From contig NZ_JAVAIM010000001.1 in the NCBI RefSeq assembly GCF_030717945.1, positions 929,131-993,130 of the forward strand: a DNA stretch of 64,000 nt, written 5' to 3'. Position numbers and translations under genes: made by a program. Positions 8,320 through 15,878 of this stretch are shown in pieces. The DNA comes from Qipengyuania profundimaris (GTDB taxonomy: Bacteria; Pseudomonadota; Alphaproteobacteria; Sphingomonadales; Sphingomonadaceae). The notes under the pieces are model-generated. The model made no database searches. It saw only the letters and a list, made by a program, of their open reading frames with translations, and was not told where the DNA came from. Within the stretch, counting starts at the first letter, position 1; each line of letters starts with the position of its first letter.

Positions 8320-8984
8320 CACAGCTGCCCTCCGAAACGCGAGGTGGTTGCCCAGATATCGATTGGGTGATCTCCGTTCGCGATCCTGTCGCGCGGGATA
8401 CTGAGCACCACCGCGGTCAGGTTTTGGCCGGCAAAGAAGTCGCGGTTAGGATCGAACATAAGGGTGCCCGTGGCGGCAGTATCCTTGAACCCTTCGAGAT
8501 CGAAGAAGAACGGATCGTCAAACAGGCCCGCGCGCGCCATCACGCCGTCGGCGGTCAGGGTCGTTTCGACCGAGCCCTGGATCGGGCCGGTCGTGCCGGG
8601 CACGCCGGTTACCTGCAAGCCGTATTCGTTGCTGCCCGCGCCGGCGCCGAAGCGGATGCGGATCGGGAATTCGGCATTCGTCCGGTCGCCCGCATTCGAT
8701 ACGTTGATGGTATAGAGCACGTCGCGGTCGTAGGTGGCCGGTTCGCTAGTCGCCTGCGGTCCGGCGAAGGTGAGGATCATGTTGACCTTGTCGGCGGTGT
8801 GCCATGCATAGATATCGGCGATATCGGCTGCGCGGTCGGGAGTTGCGTCCTGCGCGGGATCGGTCCGCGCGGGTGGGTCGAGGTGGTCCGCCGCGTCAAG
8901 ACCGAGACCGGGCAGGAAGGCCGCGGCCCCGGCTGCCAGTGCCAGTCCGCCGACGGCGACTGCGATTGGATTCCTGCTTTTCAT
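8319..8984 (-). CDS. DUF4331-family exported protein
   Basis: A 221-residue protein with an N-terminal signal or anchor (AVAVGGLALAAGAAAFLPGLG) and the DUF4331 pattern: DAADHLDPPARTDP near residue 30, ADIADIYAW near 53, NMILTFAGPQ near 68 and DPNRDFFAGQNLTAVVLSIP near the end. DUF4331 proteins are exported and of unknown function. This one is short for the family, and its other half may be supplied by the coupled lipoprotein. It is the first gene of a leftward four-gene operon (DUF4331, lipoprotein, TPR, HupE-like). A clear promoter was not identified in the upstream gap. Confidence 0.75.
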   Translation of the reverse strand: MKSRNPIAVAVGGLALAAGAAAFLPGLGLDAADHLDPPARTDPAQDATPDRAADIADIYAWHTADKVNMILTFAGPQATSEPATYDRDVLYTINVSNAGDRTNAEFPIRIRFGAGAGSNEYGLQVTGVPGTTGPIQGSVETTLTADGVMARAGLFDDPFFFDLEGFKDTAATGTLMFDPNRDFFAGQNLTAVVLSIPRDRIANGDHPIDIWATTSRFGGQL

Positions 8985-9344
8985 GATACTCCCCGCTGTT
9001 GGATGCGTGAAATTCTACGGCGCGGAGGGTCGTATTGCCCGTGGAACCATCCGCATAAGCGGTCTTGCAGGGCCAACTTACAATTCGATAACACTTTGAG
9101 CGGTTTAGCGAAAAATTAAGGGCGGAAAGCCGAAGCTTAAATACTCCGATGTAGGTGCTTTACGGGAATTTCCTGTACGTGCAGACAGCTTTGAATGATC
9201 CGCCCTTAGGTGAGGTCGAGTTCATTCGTTCGCAAAAAAGCAGTTTGAACCTTTATCGTTTTTCAATGGGTTGGATTGGGATGGCCGCTGGTCCGCCATC
9301 CAACCCCATTCGCCGACGTCCAAGGATCGCCCAGAATGACCCAG

Positions 9345-9382
9345 AAGCGGACATCGCTGTGGTCTATCGACTATGTCCGCTT
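9345..9382. repeat. Inverted repeat AAGCGGACAT/ATGTCCGCTT
   Basis: A perfect 10-base inverted repeat, AAGCGGACAT at 9345-9354 and ATGTCCGCTT at 9373-9382, separated by 18 bases. The spacing suits a dispersed intergenic repeat or a two-site operator better than a terminator, as no T-run follows. It lies near the left edge of the accessory cluster. Function unknown. Confidence 0.5.
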
Positions 9383-9519
9383 TCGGGGGCCGTAGGCGAT
9401 CGACCGAGAGACCGAGAAGAGGGCGCGAAGCAGACGAAGATGATAGCACAGAGCGCATCGCCATTATCGATGCGCTCACTAATAGGATTGAGACGACGCT
9501 TCGATTGAAGGGTGGCTGA
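9373..9519 (+). CDS. Possible 48-residue small protein
   Basis: An ATG inside the right arm of the inverted repeat opens a 48-codon frame. The product begins MSAFGGRRRSTERPRRG and ends with a plausible amphipathic helix, STERIAIIDALTNRIETTLR. The basic start and acidic middle (EADEDD) look protein-like. No Shine-Dalgarno sequence is visible before the ATG and no family is recognised. It could be a real small DNA-binding peptide, the 3' remnant of a longer gene, or chance. Confidence 0.25.
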   Translation: MSAFGGRRRSTERPRRGREADEDDSTERIAIIDALTNRIETTLRLKGG

Positions 9520-9591
9520 CGCCGGAAGGTGAAAATTCCACCTGAGGTGTGCAGACTTGCAGCCAGCTGCGCGCCGCCTTTGAGAATCCTC

Positions 9592-10125
9592 ATGTCATTG
9601 AAGAATATTAATCGCGAGGTCGCCTACACTCGCGCCATTTACATTTGCCAGAACCTGGCCAGGCTGACCGTCTATGAACTGATCGGCGGTCAGATCCTCT
9701 TACCGAATGAAGAGGAGGGCGCGGCATTGCGACCGAGCCCTCTGGTGCTTCTGCCCGTTGTAGACGAGCCATCGGCAGGTGCCGTGGAAGCGGTCGCAAG
9801 GATCGAGACGACCTTCTTGGCCGTAAAGTCGACCCGCGATACCGCTGGTAGCCAGCAGGTCGAATTTACGGTCCTTGTCCCGACGAACGGCAAAACCACG
9901 CGCCATGGCAATCTGCGCGCGTGGGCTGATAGGGAGCACCGCATCTTCCTCGTGCCTGATGCCGAAGGCAACGAGGACACCGCAGCTTGCTATGAGTTCG
10001 ACAAGGGTCTCCGCAAAGCTACGCAGCCGTGGAAGGAGAAAGCCGATCTCGAACGCGGACTGGAGCTGGCCAGGATGTTGCTTCTGGCAACCGATGGAGA
10101 AGGTGCCGATAACCGTCACCGCTGA
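9592..10125 (+). CDS. Unrecognised protein, accessory cluster gene A
   Basis: A 177-residue soluble protein of no family I recognise. It starts MSLKNINREVAYTRAIYI, which suggests a helix, then alternates short strands (VEFTVLVP, RIFLVPD) with loops, and ends in a charged helix DLERGLELARMLLLA. No signal peptide, membrane segment or catalytic motif is visible. ATG at 9592 is chosen over an earlier in-frame start because the upstream codons read like non-coding DNA; the ribosome site is weak. First gene of a five-gene rightward cluster containing an HUH-motif protein and an exonuclease. Confidence 0.6.
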   Translation: MSLKNINREVAYTRAIYICQNLARLTVYELIGGQILLPNEEEGAALRPSPLVLLPVVDEPSAGAVEAVARIETTFLAVKSTRDTAGSQQVEFTVLVPTNGKTTRHGNLRAWADREHRIFLVPDAEGNEDTAACYEFDKGLRKATQPWKEKADLERGLELARMLLLATDGEGADNRHR

Positions 10126-10145
10126 ACCGTTAAGAGAACAAGTGT

Positions 10146-10213
10146 CTCGGCGGTAAGGCCGAGTAGAATATGAAATTAAGTGGGGAGCGCGCGCTCGGCC
10201 AGAGCGATCTCCC
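10146..10213 (+). promoter_or_regulatory. Two hairpins in the leader of cluster gene B
   Basis: Between genes A and B, CTCGGC/GCCGAG form a hairpin at 10146-10163. A compound hairpin follows at 10183-10213: GGGAG/CTCCC outside and CGCTC/GAGCG inside, ending just before the AAGG binding site of gene B. The first has no strong T-run, so attenuation or mRNA processing is as likely as termination. Seen by eye only; no folding energy calculated. Confidence 0.3.
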
Positions 10214-10230
10214 ACCAAGGATCATCCAAC

Positions 10231-10761
10231 ATGAATATGATTACTGTGCAACGCCCTCTCGAGGGCGAACCTTTGCTGCCGCATCCTGCCTACAGGACCT
10301 GCAGGACGCTTAGCCGGGTGGCCGCCTTCCTGAGCGCGACCGGACTTTCGCGCGACAGCGTAGAGATGGGATGTCCCTCGAAGGAGGGATTCTACGCCGA
10401 CCAGGAAGCAGGCGTGGTGGTCACTGCCACATCCTGCGGCCGGCCGCTGTTCTTCGCCGAGTGCGAAGCGCTGGCCCAGTTCCTGCAGATGGACCTTGTG
10501 CTGATGCGGTTCGATCCGCTCCTGGGCGCGTCGTTCGACGTGTTGATGGCAGGGAGCCAGAACTGGCTCTGCGACTTCGTCGCCTGGCGCCGTAATGGCG
10601 GCGACATTTGGCTGGTGCCCAAGCAGGCATCGGGTCCGTTCTTCAGTCTCACCAAGGAAGGACTCGATGCCTATGAAGCTGCACCCTATTCGAACGGCTC
10701 CGAGCGCTACGCCGGGATCATGCGCGCCATCGAGCGCCCCTCCTTCGACGGAGGGTTCTAA
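10231..10761 (+). CDS. Unrecognised protein, accessory cluster gene B
   Basis: A 176-residue protein with no recognised domain. It contains RTLSRVAAFLSATGLSRDSV near the start, a hydrophobic core (GVVVTATSCGRPLFFAECEA) and WLCDFVAWRRNGGDIWLVPK in the second half. It resembles a small alpha/beta protein without signal peptide. AAGGA lies 9 bases before the ATG at 10231, fixing the start. The gene stops two bases before the HUH-motif gene starts, so they are certainly co-transcribed and probably translated together. Function unknown. Confidence 0.65.
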   Translation: MNMITVQRPLEGEPLLPHPAYRTCRTLSRVAAFLSATGLSRDSVEMGCPSKEGFYADQEAGVVVTATSCGRPLFFAECEALAQFLQMDLVLMRFDPLLGASFDVLMAGSQNWLCDFVAWRRNGGDIWLVPKQASGPFFSLTKEGLDAYEAAPYSNGSERYAGIMRAIERPSFDGGF

Positions 10762-10763
10762 TC

Positions 10764-11390
10764 ATGGCTCAGATCACCTCCAACGATCTCGCACCTTCCG
10801 AAGATACGGCTGAACCGCCGAAGACCAAACTGAGCGTGTTCGTACACGACCTTTGCGACGAGCATCCGGATTTCGCCTTCTCGCGCCACTGGTACAAGGG
10901 AAAGGAAAACCGGGTCGGTGTGGAGCCCTGGCTCGACAAGAAGCTCTTTCCTGGTGGCAAGAACCAGCTGGGATGCGCGGCCAAGTACGACCTTCTTCTC
11001 CCCCCGATGGCTCCGGGAGATCTCGGCAGGTACGGGACCCTCGTTGACCGGTTCGACGACACTCTCCCGCCCTATGAGCAGCACGCGATGGTCCACGTGA
11101 AGATCATGCTCGATCCCGCCGAAGCATGGCATGTCGGCTTCGAACGGGTGCGCAGCTACGCGCGTCGTCACTTCGCGCATCGCTTCGCGGTGGTGCTGTT
11201 CGCGCACATCCCGAGCCTCTTCGGCCTGAAAGGGCAGGGCAATCACATCCATTGTGCGGTTCTCTCGCGCGAGGTCACCATTAACGGCTTTGGCGGTGCC
11301 TGCACCGATCTGTGCAGCGATGGCGGCTATGAAGCTGCGCTTGCCGCCTGGCGCGAACACAAGAAAAGCTGGGTGGATGAAGCAGCATGA
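10764..11390 (+). CDS. Small HUH-motif protein resembling MobA/MobL relaxases
   Basis: A 208-residue protein. Its C-terminal half resembles the last part of MobA/MobL (MobQ) relaxase domains: FAVVLFAHIPS, then GNHIHCAVLSREVTINGFGG, where HIH fits the metal-binding HUH motif and SREV.. NGFGG matches the ER/DGFG segment after it. AALAAWREHKKSWVDEA parallels the LExWR..WA helix. An earlier strand, HAMVHVKIMLDP, may complete the sheet. The usual N-terminal tyrosine strand of relaxases is not evident, and no helicase or primase domain follows. Possible roles: a single-strand nicking or binding enzyme, or a domesticated relative. Starts 2 bases after gene B and overlaps gene D (ATGA). Homology is by eye and moderate. 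Confidence 0.5.
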   Translation: MAQITSNDLAPSEDTAEPPKTKLSVFVHDLCDEHPDFAFSRHWYKGKENRVGVEPWLDKKLFPGGKNQLGCAAKYDLLLPPMAPGDLGRYGTLVDRFDDTLPPYEQHAMVHVKIMLDPAEAWHVGFERVRSYARRHFAHRFAVVLFAHIPSLFGLKGQGNHIHCAVLSREVTINGFGGACTDLCSDGGYEAALAAWREHKKSWVDEAA

Positions 11391-11890
11391 GCGAGAAACA
11401 GACGGCCAAGCCTTCGGAGGTTCTAGCGGCGCATTTCGCCCGCAAGGGTGAGGAGTCGGTGGCAGAACTGCAGGCGACTGTTGAACGCGCCCGTGAGATG
11501 CTCGCAAGCGGCGAGGTTCAGCCGTACGCGGAAGGGGAAAATCCCTTCGAAGTGCCTCCGTTCGACTGGGAGGTCAGTGAACCGAAGACCGATGCTCCAC
11601 GGCGCATCTATCTTGGGTCAGTCAGCGACCTGGCAACCGGGCAGGGACACACTGTCCATTTTGCCGCGGGGCTGGCTCGTGATGAGGATGAGTTCCGCAG
11701 ACAGCTGGCGGCCCACATGGGACATGCTCTGGCCAACGGTGCGAAGGTGAACCGGGGTCTCGAAGAGGTCTCCTTCTCAAAGACATTCATCTCGCCGTCC
11801 CTCCGTCAGACTCTCGAAAAATTCGACGAGGGCGGGGATGCCCTGGCAGGCTTCTTCTATCTCAGTCGCTGGCACGAGAATCGTAGCTGA
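11387..11890 (+). CDS. Unrecognised protein, accessory cluster gene D
   Basis: A 167-residue acidic protein whose ATG overlaps the TGA of the HUH-motif gene (ATGA), implying translational coupling and a shared job. The N-terminal 45 residues form a likely helix (KPSEVLAAHFARKGEESVAE). The middle has VPPFDWEVSE, and RRIYLGSVSDLATG leads into HTVHFAAGLARDEDEFRRQL. No known motif, signal peptide or membrane helix. A good candidate accessory subunit or specificity factor for the HUH-motif protein, but that is inference. A terminator-like hairpin follows. Confidence 0.65.
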   Translation: MSEKQTAKPSEVLAAHFARKGEESVAELQATVERAREMLASGEVQPYAEGENPFEVPPFDWEVSEPKTDAPRRIYLGSVSDLATGQGHTVHFAAGLARDEDEFRRQLAAHMGHALANGAKVNRGLEEVSFSKTFISPSLRQTLEKFDEGGDALAGFFYLSRWHENRS

Positions 11891-11897
11891 CCTTATG

Positions 11898-11930
11898 GGG
11901 GCCGGTGCTCGCAAGCGCCGGCCCCTTATT
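11898..11930 (+). terminator. Terminator-like hairpin after gene D
   Basis: GGGGCCGGTGCT (11898-11909) pairs with AGCGCCGGCCCC (11914-11925) with one G-T wobble around a CGCA loop, followed by TTATT. This is a strong intrinsic-terminator shape, although the T-tract is short. It would separate the four upstream cluster genes from the exonuclease gene, or partly attenuate it. Confidence 0.6.
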
Positions 11931-11981
11931 GACGCAAAGACCAGCAATGGCCCCAGAAGATTCAACAAGGATAAACGTTCA

Positions 11982-12542
11982 ATGAAGAACATTTTGAGCC
12001 GCAGCGACCGGAACATTGCAATCCTCGACATCGAAGCATGCGCGCTGGGACCAGGAAGCTTCCCGATTGAAATCGGTGTGGCGCTAGTTCGCGGACCTAG
12101 CGAGCCTATTGGCGTGGGAGCGAAGCTGATCCGGCCGACTACCGACTGGATCGAGGCCGGCGTGTGGTCGAAATCCTCGGAAGCTGTTCACGGCATTCCG
12201 CTCGAGCTCGTGCAGAGAGAAGGGGAAGCCATTGAAGAGGTCTGTGACTGGCTCAACGGGCTGCTCGGCAGCAACACAATCGTAGCTACCGATGCTCCCC
12301 GCTACGATCAGGATTGGCTCGACACGCTGTTTGAAGCTGCTGGTCGAGAGCAGCGTTTCAGAGTTTTCGACTTCCAAGTCCTCATGCGCGACTTCAACGC
12401 GGATCAGCATCGTCATCTCGCTTATCGGCTTCGTCACGACCGCGTACCTCATCGCGCAGCGGCAGATGCTCTGCGCTTAGCGTCCGTGCTTATGGAAACC
12501 TATTGGGGGCACCCGTCGCGATCTGAGCCCCTATCCTTATAG
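11982..12542 (+). CDS. DEDDh 3'-5' exonuclease (DnaQ-like)
   Basis: A 186-residue single-domain nuclease. Exo I is ILDIEACALGPGSFPIEIG, with D..E metal ligands and the trailing IEIG typical of DnaQ-like exonucleases. Exo II is probably ATDAPRYDQDWLD. Exo III is the DEDDh form, PHRAAADALRLA, with catalytic His and Asp five apart. There is no polymerase-binding tail, so it is not a full epsilon subunit; substrate may be RNA or single-stranded DNA. AAGGA precedes the ATG at 11982. It lies after a hairpin that may end the upstream transcript, yet runs the same way, so it may belong to the accessory cluster and process ends made by the HUH-motif protein (inference). Confidence 0.75.
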   Translation: MKNILSRSDRNIAILDIEACALGPGSFPIEIGVALVRGPSEPIGVGAKLIRPTTDWIEAGVWSKSSEAVHGIPLELVQREGEAIEEVCDWLNGLLGSNTIVATDAPRYDQDWLDTLFEAAGREQRFRVFDFQVLMRDFNADQHRHLAYRLRHDRVPHRAAADALRLASVLMETYWGHPSRSEPLSL

Positions 12543-12660
12543 GGCCGACGCCGGCCGCGACAGCTATCAGTTCGTTGGCGTCCTCTTCCATTCACTATTG
12601 GACGTCAACAGGAGACGTAGAGGTTACGTTTGAAAGCTGGGCGGTGCTCACCGAGGTACT

Positions 12661-12690
12661 TTCATGGATTTTTCATGGATTTTTCATGGA
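12661..12690. repeat. Tandem repeat, 11-base unit, about 2.7 copies
   Basis: TTCATGGATTT is repeated head to tail at 12661-12682 and then partially to 12690. It lies between the exonuclease stop and tRNA-Val. No gene crosses it. Such short arrays arise by replication slippage; it could mark a junction or simply be noise. Confidence 0.6.
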
Positions 12691-12724
12691 AGCGCAGGAC
12701 ATCTCTTCTAAGTGACTGAAAAGA

Positions 12725-12799
12725 TGGTGGGCGCGGCAAGGATTGAACTTGCGACCCCACCCGTGTGAAGGGTGTGCTCTACCACTGAGCTACGCGCCC
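12725..12799 (-). tRNA. tRNA-Val (CAC)
   Basis: A 75-nucleotide cloverleaf on the minus strand. Acceptor GGGCGCG pairs with CGCGCCC, the D arm is GCTCAGTGGTAGAGC, and the anticodon stem CACCC/GGGTG encloses TTCACAC with anticodon CAC. The T arm carries GTTCAATCC and the 3' CCA is encoded. It reads GUG codons. Its 3' end faces the accessory cluster, the usual side for integrative elements. Confidence 0.95.
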
Positions 12800-12871
12800 G
12801 CCCGTTCGCGGCGATGATTGCCGGGCAGGGGCGCGCCATTACGCGGCGAATCGCGCTGTGGCAAGCGCCTG

Positions 12872-14749
12872 CTAGCGTGCAAGCAAGCCGATCAGCGAGG
12901 AAAGCCAGCCGGAGGAGGCTTTGTGCTCCCGTTCTGCCGTCAGCGAAGCGGGGCAGTCGAGGCAGTAGGCCTGCATTCCGCGCGTACCCATCAGGCGATC
13001 GAGGTCGCCTTCGATACGACCGAGGACAGCCGCGCGGCGGAGTGCGAAGGTCGCCACCACATCGTTGCCCTGGCCGGTCTCGGCATCGTCGGTCAGGAGA
13101 CTGCGCAGCAGCGTGTCGTAGCCCGTCAATTGAGATCCGAGATAGCGCGCATGCCAGTCGTCGCCGAGTTCGGCCTGCTGCGCGACCCACGCCAGCGCTT
13201 CGTCCATCCCGCCATATTGATCGACGAGCCCGATCTGGCGCGCCGTGCCACCGTCCCAGACGCGGCCCTGGCCGATGCGGTCGGCCTGCTCGCGTGTCAG
13301 CCCACGTGCAGCGGTTACGCGGTCGAGGAAGTCCTCGTAACCATTCTCGACATTCGCCTGGATCAGCGCGTCGACCTCGGGCGTGAAGCCGCCGATGACG
13401 TCCGGCTGGCCAGACAGAGGGCTGGTGCGCACGCCGTCGCTGTTTACGCCGAGGCTGGCGGCGGCCTGCTCGAATGTCGGGATGACGGCGAAGATGCCGA
13501 TCGATCCGGTGATCGTTTCGGGTTCGGCGAAGATGCGGTCGGCGGGCGTCGACACCCAGTATCCGCCACTCGCCGCTAGGTTGGCCATGGAGACCGCTAT
13601 CGGAATATCGTTCGCCTTGTGCCGCAGGATCGCATTGCGAATGCGCTCGGACGCCAAGACCGATCCGCCGGGGGAATCCACGCGCACCACGAGGCCCGCG
13701 AGGTCATAGGCCAGCGCTTCGTCGAGCAAGTCGGCGATACGGTCGCCGCCGGCCGTGCCGGGGCCTGCCTCGCCATCGACGATTTCGCCCGCGATGGTCA
13801 CGACACCGATGGGCTTGCCGGGCGTGTCGAGCGGATTGTCCTCCAGCCAGGCCGCCATCTCGGTCGAGGGGAAAGCTCCGGGCTCGTCGCTCCAGTCGTC
13901 CGCGCCGACCAGTTCCACGACGCGCTGCTCGAATTCCTGCCGCGTGCCGAGCCGGTCGACCAGCCCCGCCTGCTCGGCCGCGGTCGCCAGATCGCCGCCT
14001 GCTGCCTCGATCCAGCCGACCGGGTCGCCGGTGATCCGCTCGATGTCCGCAGCGGGGCGCGCCTTCTTCACATTGGCGAGATATTCCTCCCACAGCGCCC
14101 CGTAGAGCTCGCCGTAGTTCTGCCGCGCGGCTTCGGACATGTCGGAGCGGGAATAAGGTTCGACAGCGCTCTTGTATTCGCCGACCTTGTAGACGCGCGC
14201 ATTGACCTCGAGCCGCTCGAGAAGCTTGCCGTAATAGAGCCGCTCGCCACCCGGCCCCGCGACGACCGCGCCGCCGAGCGGGTCGACCCAGACCTCGCTC
14301 GCATGGGCGGCGAGGAGCATCGAATCGTCGGTATAGGCGGTGGCGAAGGCCAGCACCGGTTTCTCCGCCGCGCGCACCCGGTCGAGCGCCGCGCCGATTT
14401 CCTGAAGATGAACCTGGCCAGCGCCCAAGAAGCGGTCGAGATCGAGGACCACGGCGGTAATCCGGTCGTCCGTGGCCGCGGCATCGAGGCCGCGTACGAG
14501 ATCGCGGGCCTGATATTCGGCAATTGGCGCGCTGGTGGCGAGCAGGGCGGCGATGGGATCGACCTCGGAACGTTCCTCCACGATCACGCCGTCGAGATCG
14601 AGCACAAGCGCCCCGTCGCGCACGGCGGCAGGGCTTGGCCGGGCGGTCAGGATGGCGAAGAGGGCGGCGAAAAACAGCACCATGAAGACGAGCACCAGCG
14701 CGTCTTTCACCCCGACCAGAAACTTCCACACCTTGCCTGCGAAACCCAT
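12872..14749 (-). CDS. sppA: Signal peptide peptidase SppA, 67K type
   Basis: Membrane-anchored serine protease that degrades cleaved signal peptides. At 625 residues it is the long, double-domain form. An N-terminal membrane helix (ALVLVFMVLFFAALFAIL, about 17-34) anchors it, with the catalytic part in the periplasm. The Ser-Lys dyad is visible: Lys193 in VGEYKSAVEP of the first domain and Ser394 in NLAASGGYWVS of the second. VRVDSPGGSVLASE near 356 is also diagnostic. It starts 122 bases from pyrB on the opposite strand, so divergent promoters lie between. All key residues are present. Confidence 0.93.
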   Translation of the reverse strand: MGFAGKVWKFLVGVKDALVLVFMVLFFAALFAILTARPSPAAVRDGALVLDLDGVIVEERSEVDPIAALLATSAPIAEYQARDLVRGLDAAATDDRITAVVLDLDRFLGAGQVHLQEIGAALDRVRAAEKPVLAFATAYTDDSMLLAAHASEVWVDPLGGAVVAGPGGERLYYGKLLERLEVNARVYKVGEYKSAVEPYSRSDMSEAARQNYGELYGALWEEYLANVKKARPAADIERITGDPVGWIEAAGGDLATAAEQAGLVDRLGTRQEFEQRVVELVGADDWSDEPGAFPSTEMAAWLEDNPLDTPGKPIGVVTIAGEIVDGEAGPGTAGGDRIADLLDEALAYDLAGLVVRVDSPGGSVLASERIRNAILRHKANDIPIAVSMANLAASGGYWVSTPADRIFAEPETITGSIGIFAVIPTFEQAAASLGVNSDGVRTSPLSGQPDVIGGFTPEVDALIQANVENGYEDFLDRVTAARGLTREQADRIGQGRVWDGGTARQIGLVDQYGGMDEALAWVAQQAELGDDWHARYLGSQLTGYDTLLRSLLTDDAETGQGNDVVATFALRRAAVLGRIEGDLDRLMGTRGMQAYCLDCPASLTAEREHKASSGWLSSLIGLLAR

Positions 14750-14852
14750 CGAAACCGTTCTCCTGTTGCGCCCTAGCTAGGCGTGCGGAGCGCGCTTCGC
14801 CAGCGATAAGCGCTTGAGCGCGCGATAAGCCTCGACTAAGGGCGTGGCTTCA

Positions 14853-15878
14853 ATGGCATCGACGGAAACTTCGCCCCACGCGGCCCGCTATCCGGCGGGC
14901 GCGCAGGCATTCCCGCACCGCGACCTGATCGGCATCGGCCAGCTCAAGCGGCACGAAATCCTCTTCCTTCTCGACGAGGCTGAACAATGGGTGACGCTGA
15001 ACCGCCAGCCGACCAAGCATAACGACCTTTTGGCTGGGCTGACGGTCATCAATGCCTTCTTCGAGAACAGCACGCGCACACTGCTGAGCTTCGAAATCGC
15101 GGGCAAGCGGCTGGGCGCGGATGTGGTCAATATGCATGCCGCGACTTCGAGCGTGAAAAAGGGCGAGACCCTGATCGATACTGCGATCACGCTGAACGCG
15201 ATGCGCGCAGATGCGATCGTGATCCGCCACGGATCGAGCGGGGCGACGCAGCTGATCGCGGACAAGGTCGATTGCCCGGTACTTAATGCTGGCGACGGGC
15301 AGCACGAGCACCCGACGCAAGGCCTGCTCGATGCGCTGGCGCTGCGCCACGCCCTGCGCGAGCGGGGCGAGGCTGCGGACGACTTTACCGGCCTCGTCAT
15401 CGTCATATGCGGCGATATTCTCCACAGCCGGGTCGCGCGCTCGAACCTGCTGTGCCTCCAGGCGCTGGGGGCGACGGTGCGCCTGTGTGCGCCGCCCGCA
15501 TTGATGCCCACCGGGATCGAGGCGATGGGGGCCGAGGTCTACCACGATTTCGAAGCTGCACTGGACGGGGCGGACGTGGCAATGATGCTGCGGCTCCAGA
15601 CCGAGCGGATGAGCGGACAGTTCATTCCCTCGGCGCGCGAATACCATCATCTCTACGGCCTGACGAAGCAGCGGCTGGCGAATGCGAAGCCCGATGCGCT
15701 GGTCATGCATCCGGGTCCGATGAACCGCGGGGTCGAGATCGACAGCGAGGTGGCCGACTTGATCGACCGTTCGATCATCACGCGCCAGGTCGAGATGGGC
15801 GTTGCCATCCGCATGGCCGCGCTCGATGTGCTGACCCGCCGCGGGCGTGGGGTCGATGGCTGGGGAGCGGCGGCATGA
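14853..15878 (+). CDS. pyrB: Aspartate carbamoyltransferase, catalytic chain
   Basis: Joins carbamoyl phosphate and aspartate in pyrimidine synthesis. The carbamoyl-phosphate loop FENSTRT lies near residues 70-76; [11 protein letters not shown] follows near 146 and MHPGPMNRG near the end, all family signatures. Length 341 aa. ATG at 14853 is preferred because AAGGG lies 10 bases upstream; a GTG three codons earlier sits too close to that site. The stop overlaps the start of the dihydroorotase homologue (ATGA), the arrangement seen where a dihydroorotase-like subunit stabilises ATCase. No pyrI regulatory chain is visible. Confidence 0.95.
   Translation: MASTETSPHAARYPAGAQAFPHRDLIGIGQLKRHEILFLLDEAEQWVTLNRQPTKHNDLLAGLTVINAFFENSTRTLLSFEIAGKRLGADVVNMHAATSSVKKGETLIDTAITLNAMRADAIVIRHGSSGATQLIADKVDCPVLNAGDGQHEHPTQGLLDALALRHALRERGEAADDFTGLVIVICGDILHSRVARSNLLCLQALGATVRLCAPPALMPTGIEAMGAEVYHDFEAALDGADVAMMLRLQTERMSGQFIPSAREYHHLYGLTKQRLANAKPDALVMHPGPMNRGVEIDSEVADLIDRSIITRQVEMGVAIRMAALDVLTRRGRGVDGWGAAA

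Larger units (their letters stand above)
8985..9591. other. Intergenic region between operons
   Basis: About 600 bases separate the leftward DUF4331 operon from the rightward accessory cluster, so promoters for both should lie here. Open frames on both strands (for example 9155-9508) show no motifs and no good binding site. The only clear structures are the inverted repeat at 9345-9382 and a 48-codon open frame starting in its right arm, listed separately. Confidence 0.5.

Noticed and set aside
9155-9508. 117-codon open frame upstream of the accessory cluster
   Set aside because: No ribosome site or motif, and its product is Arg/Pro-rich as expected from chance reading of GC-rich DNA.
12530-12545. 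CCCTAT/ATAGGG at the exonuclease stop as a terminator
   Set aside because: The stem is only 6 bases and no T-run follows.
13619-14776. Long open frame antisense to sppA
   Set aside because: It mirrors sppA codon by codon, has no ribosome site and no motif. GC-rich codon use commonly leaves the opposite strand open.
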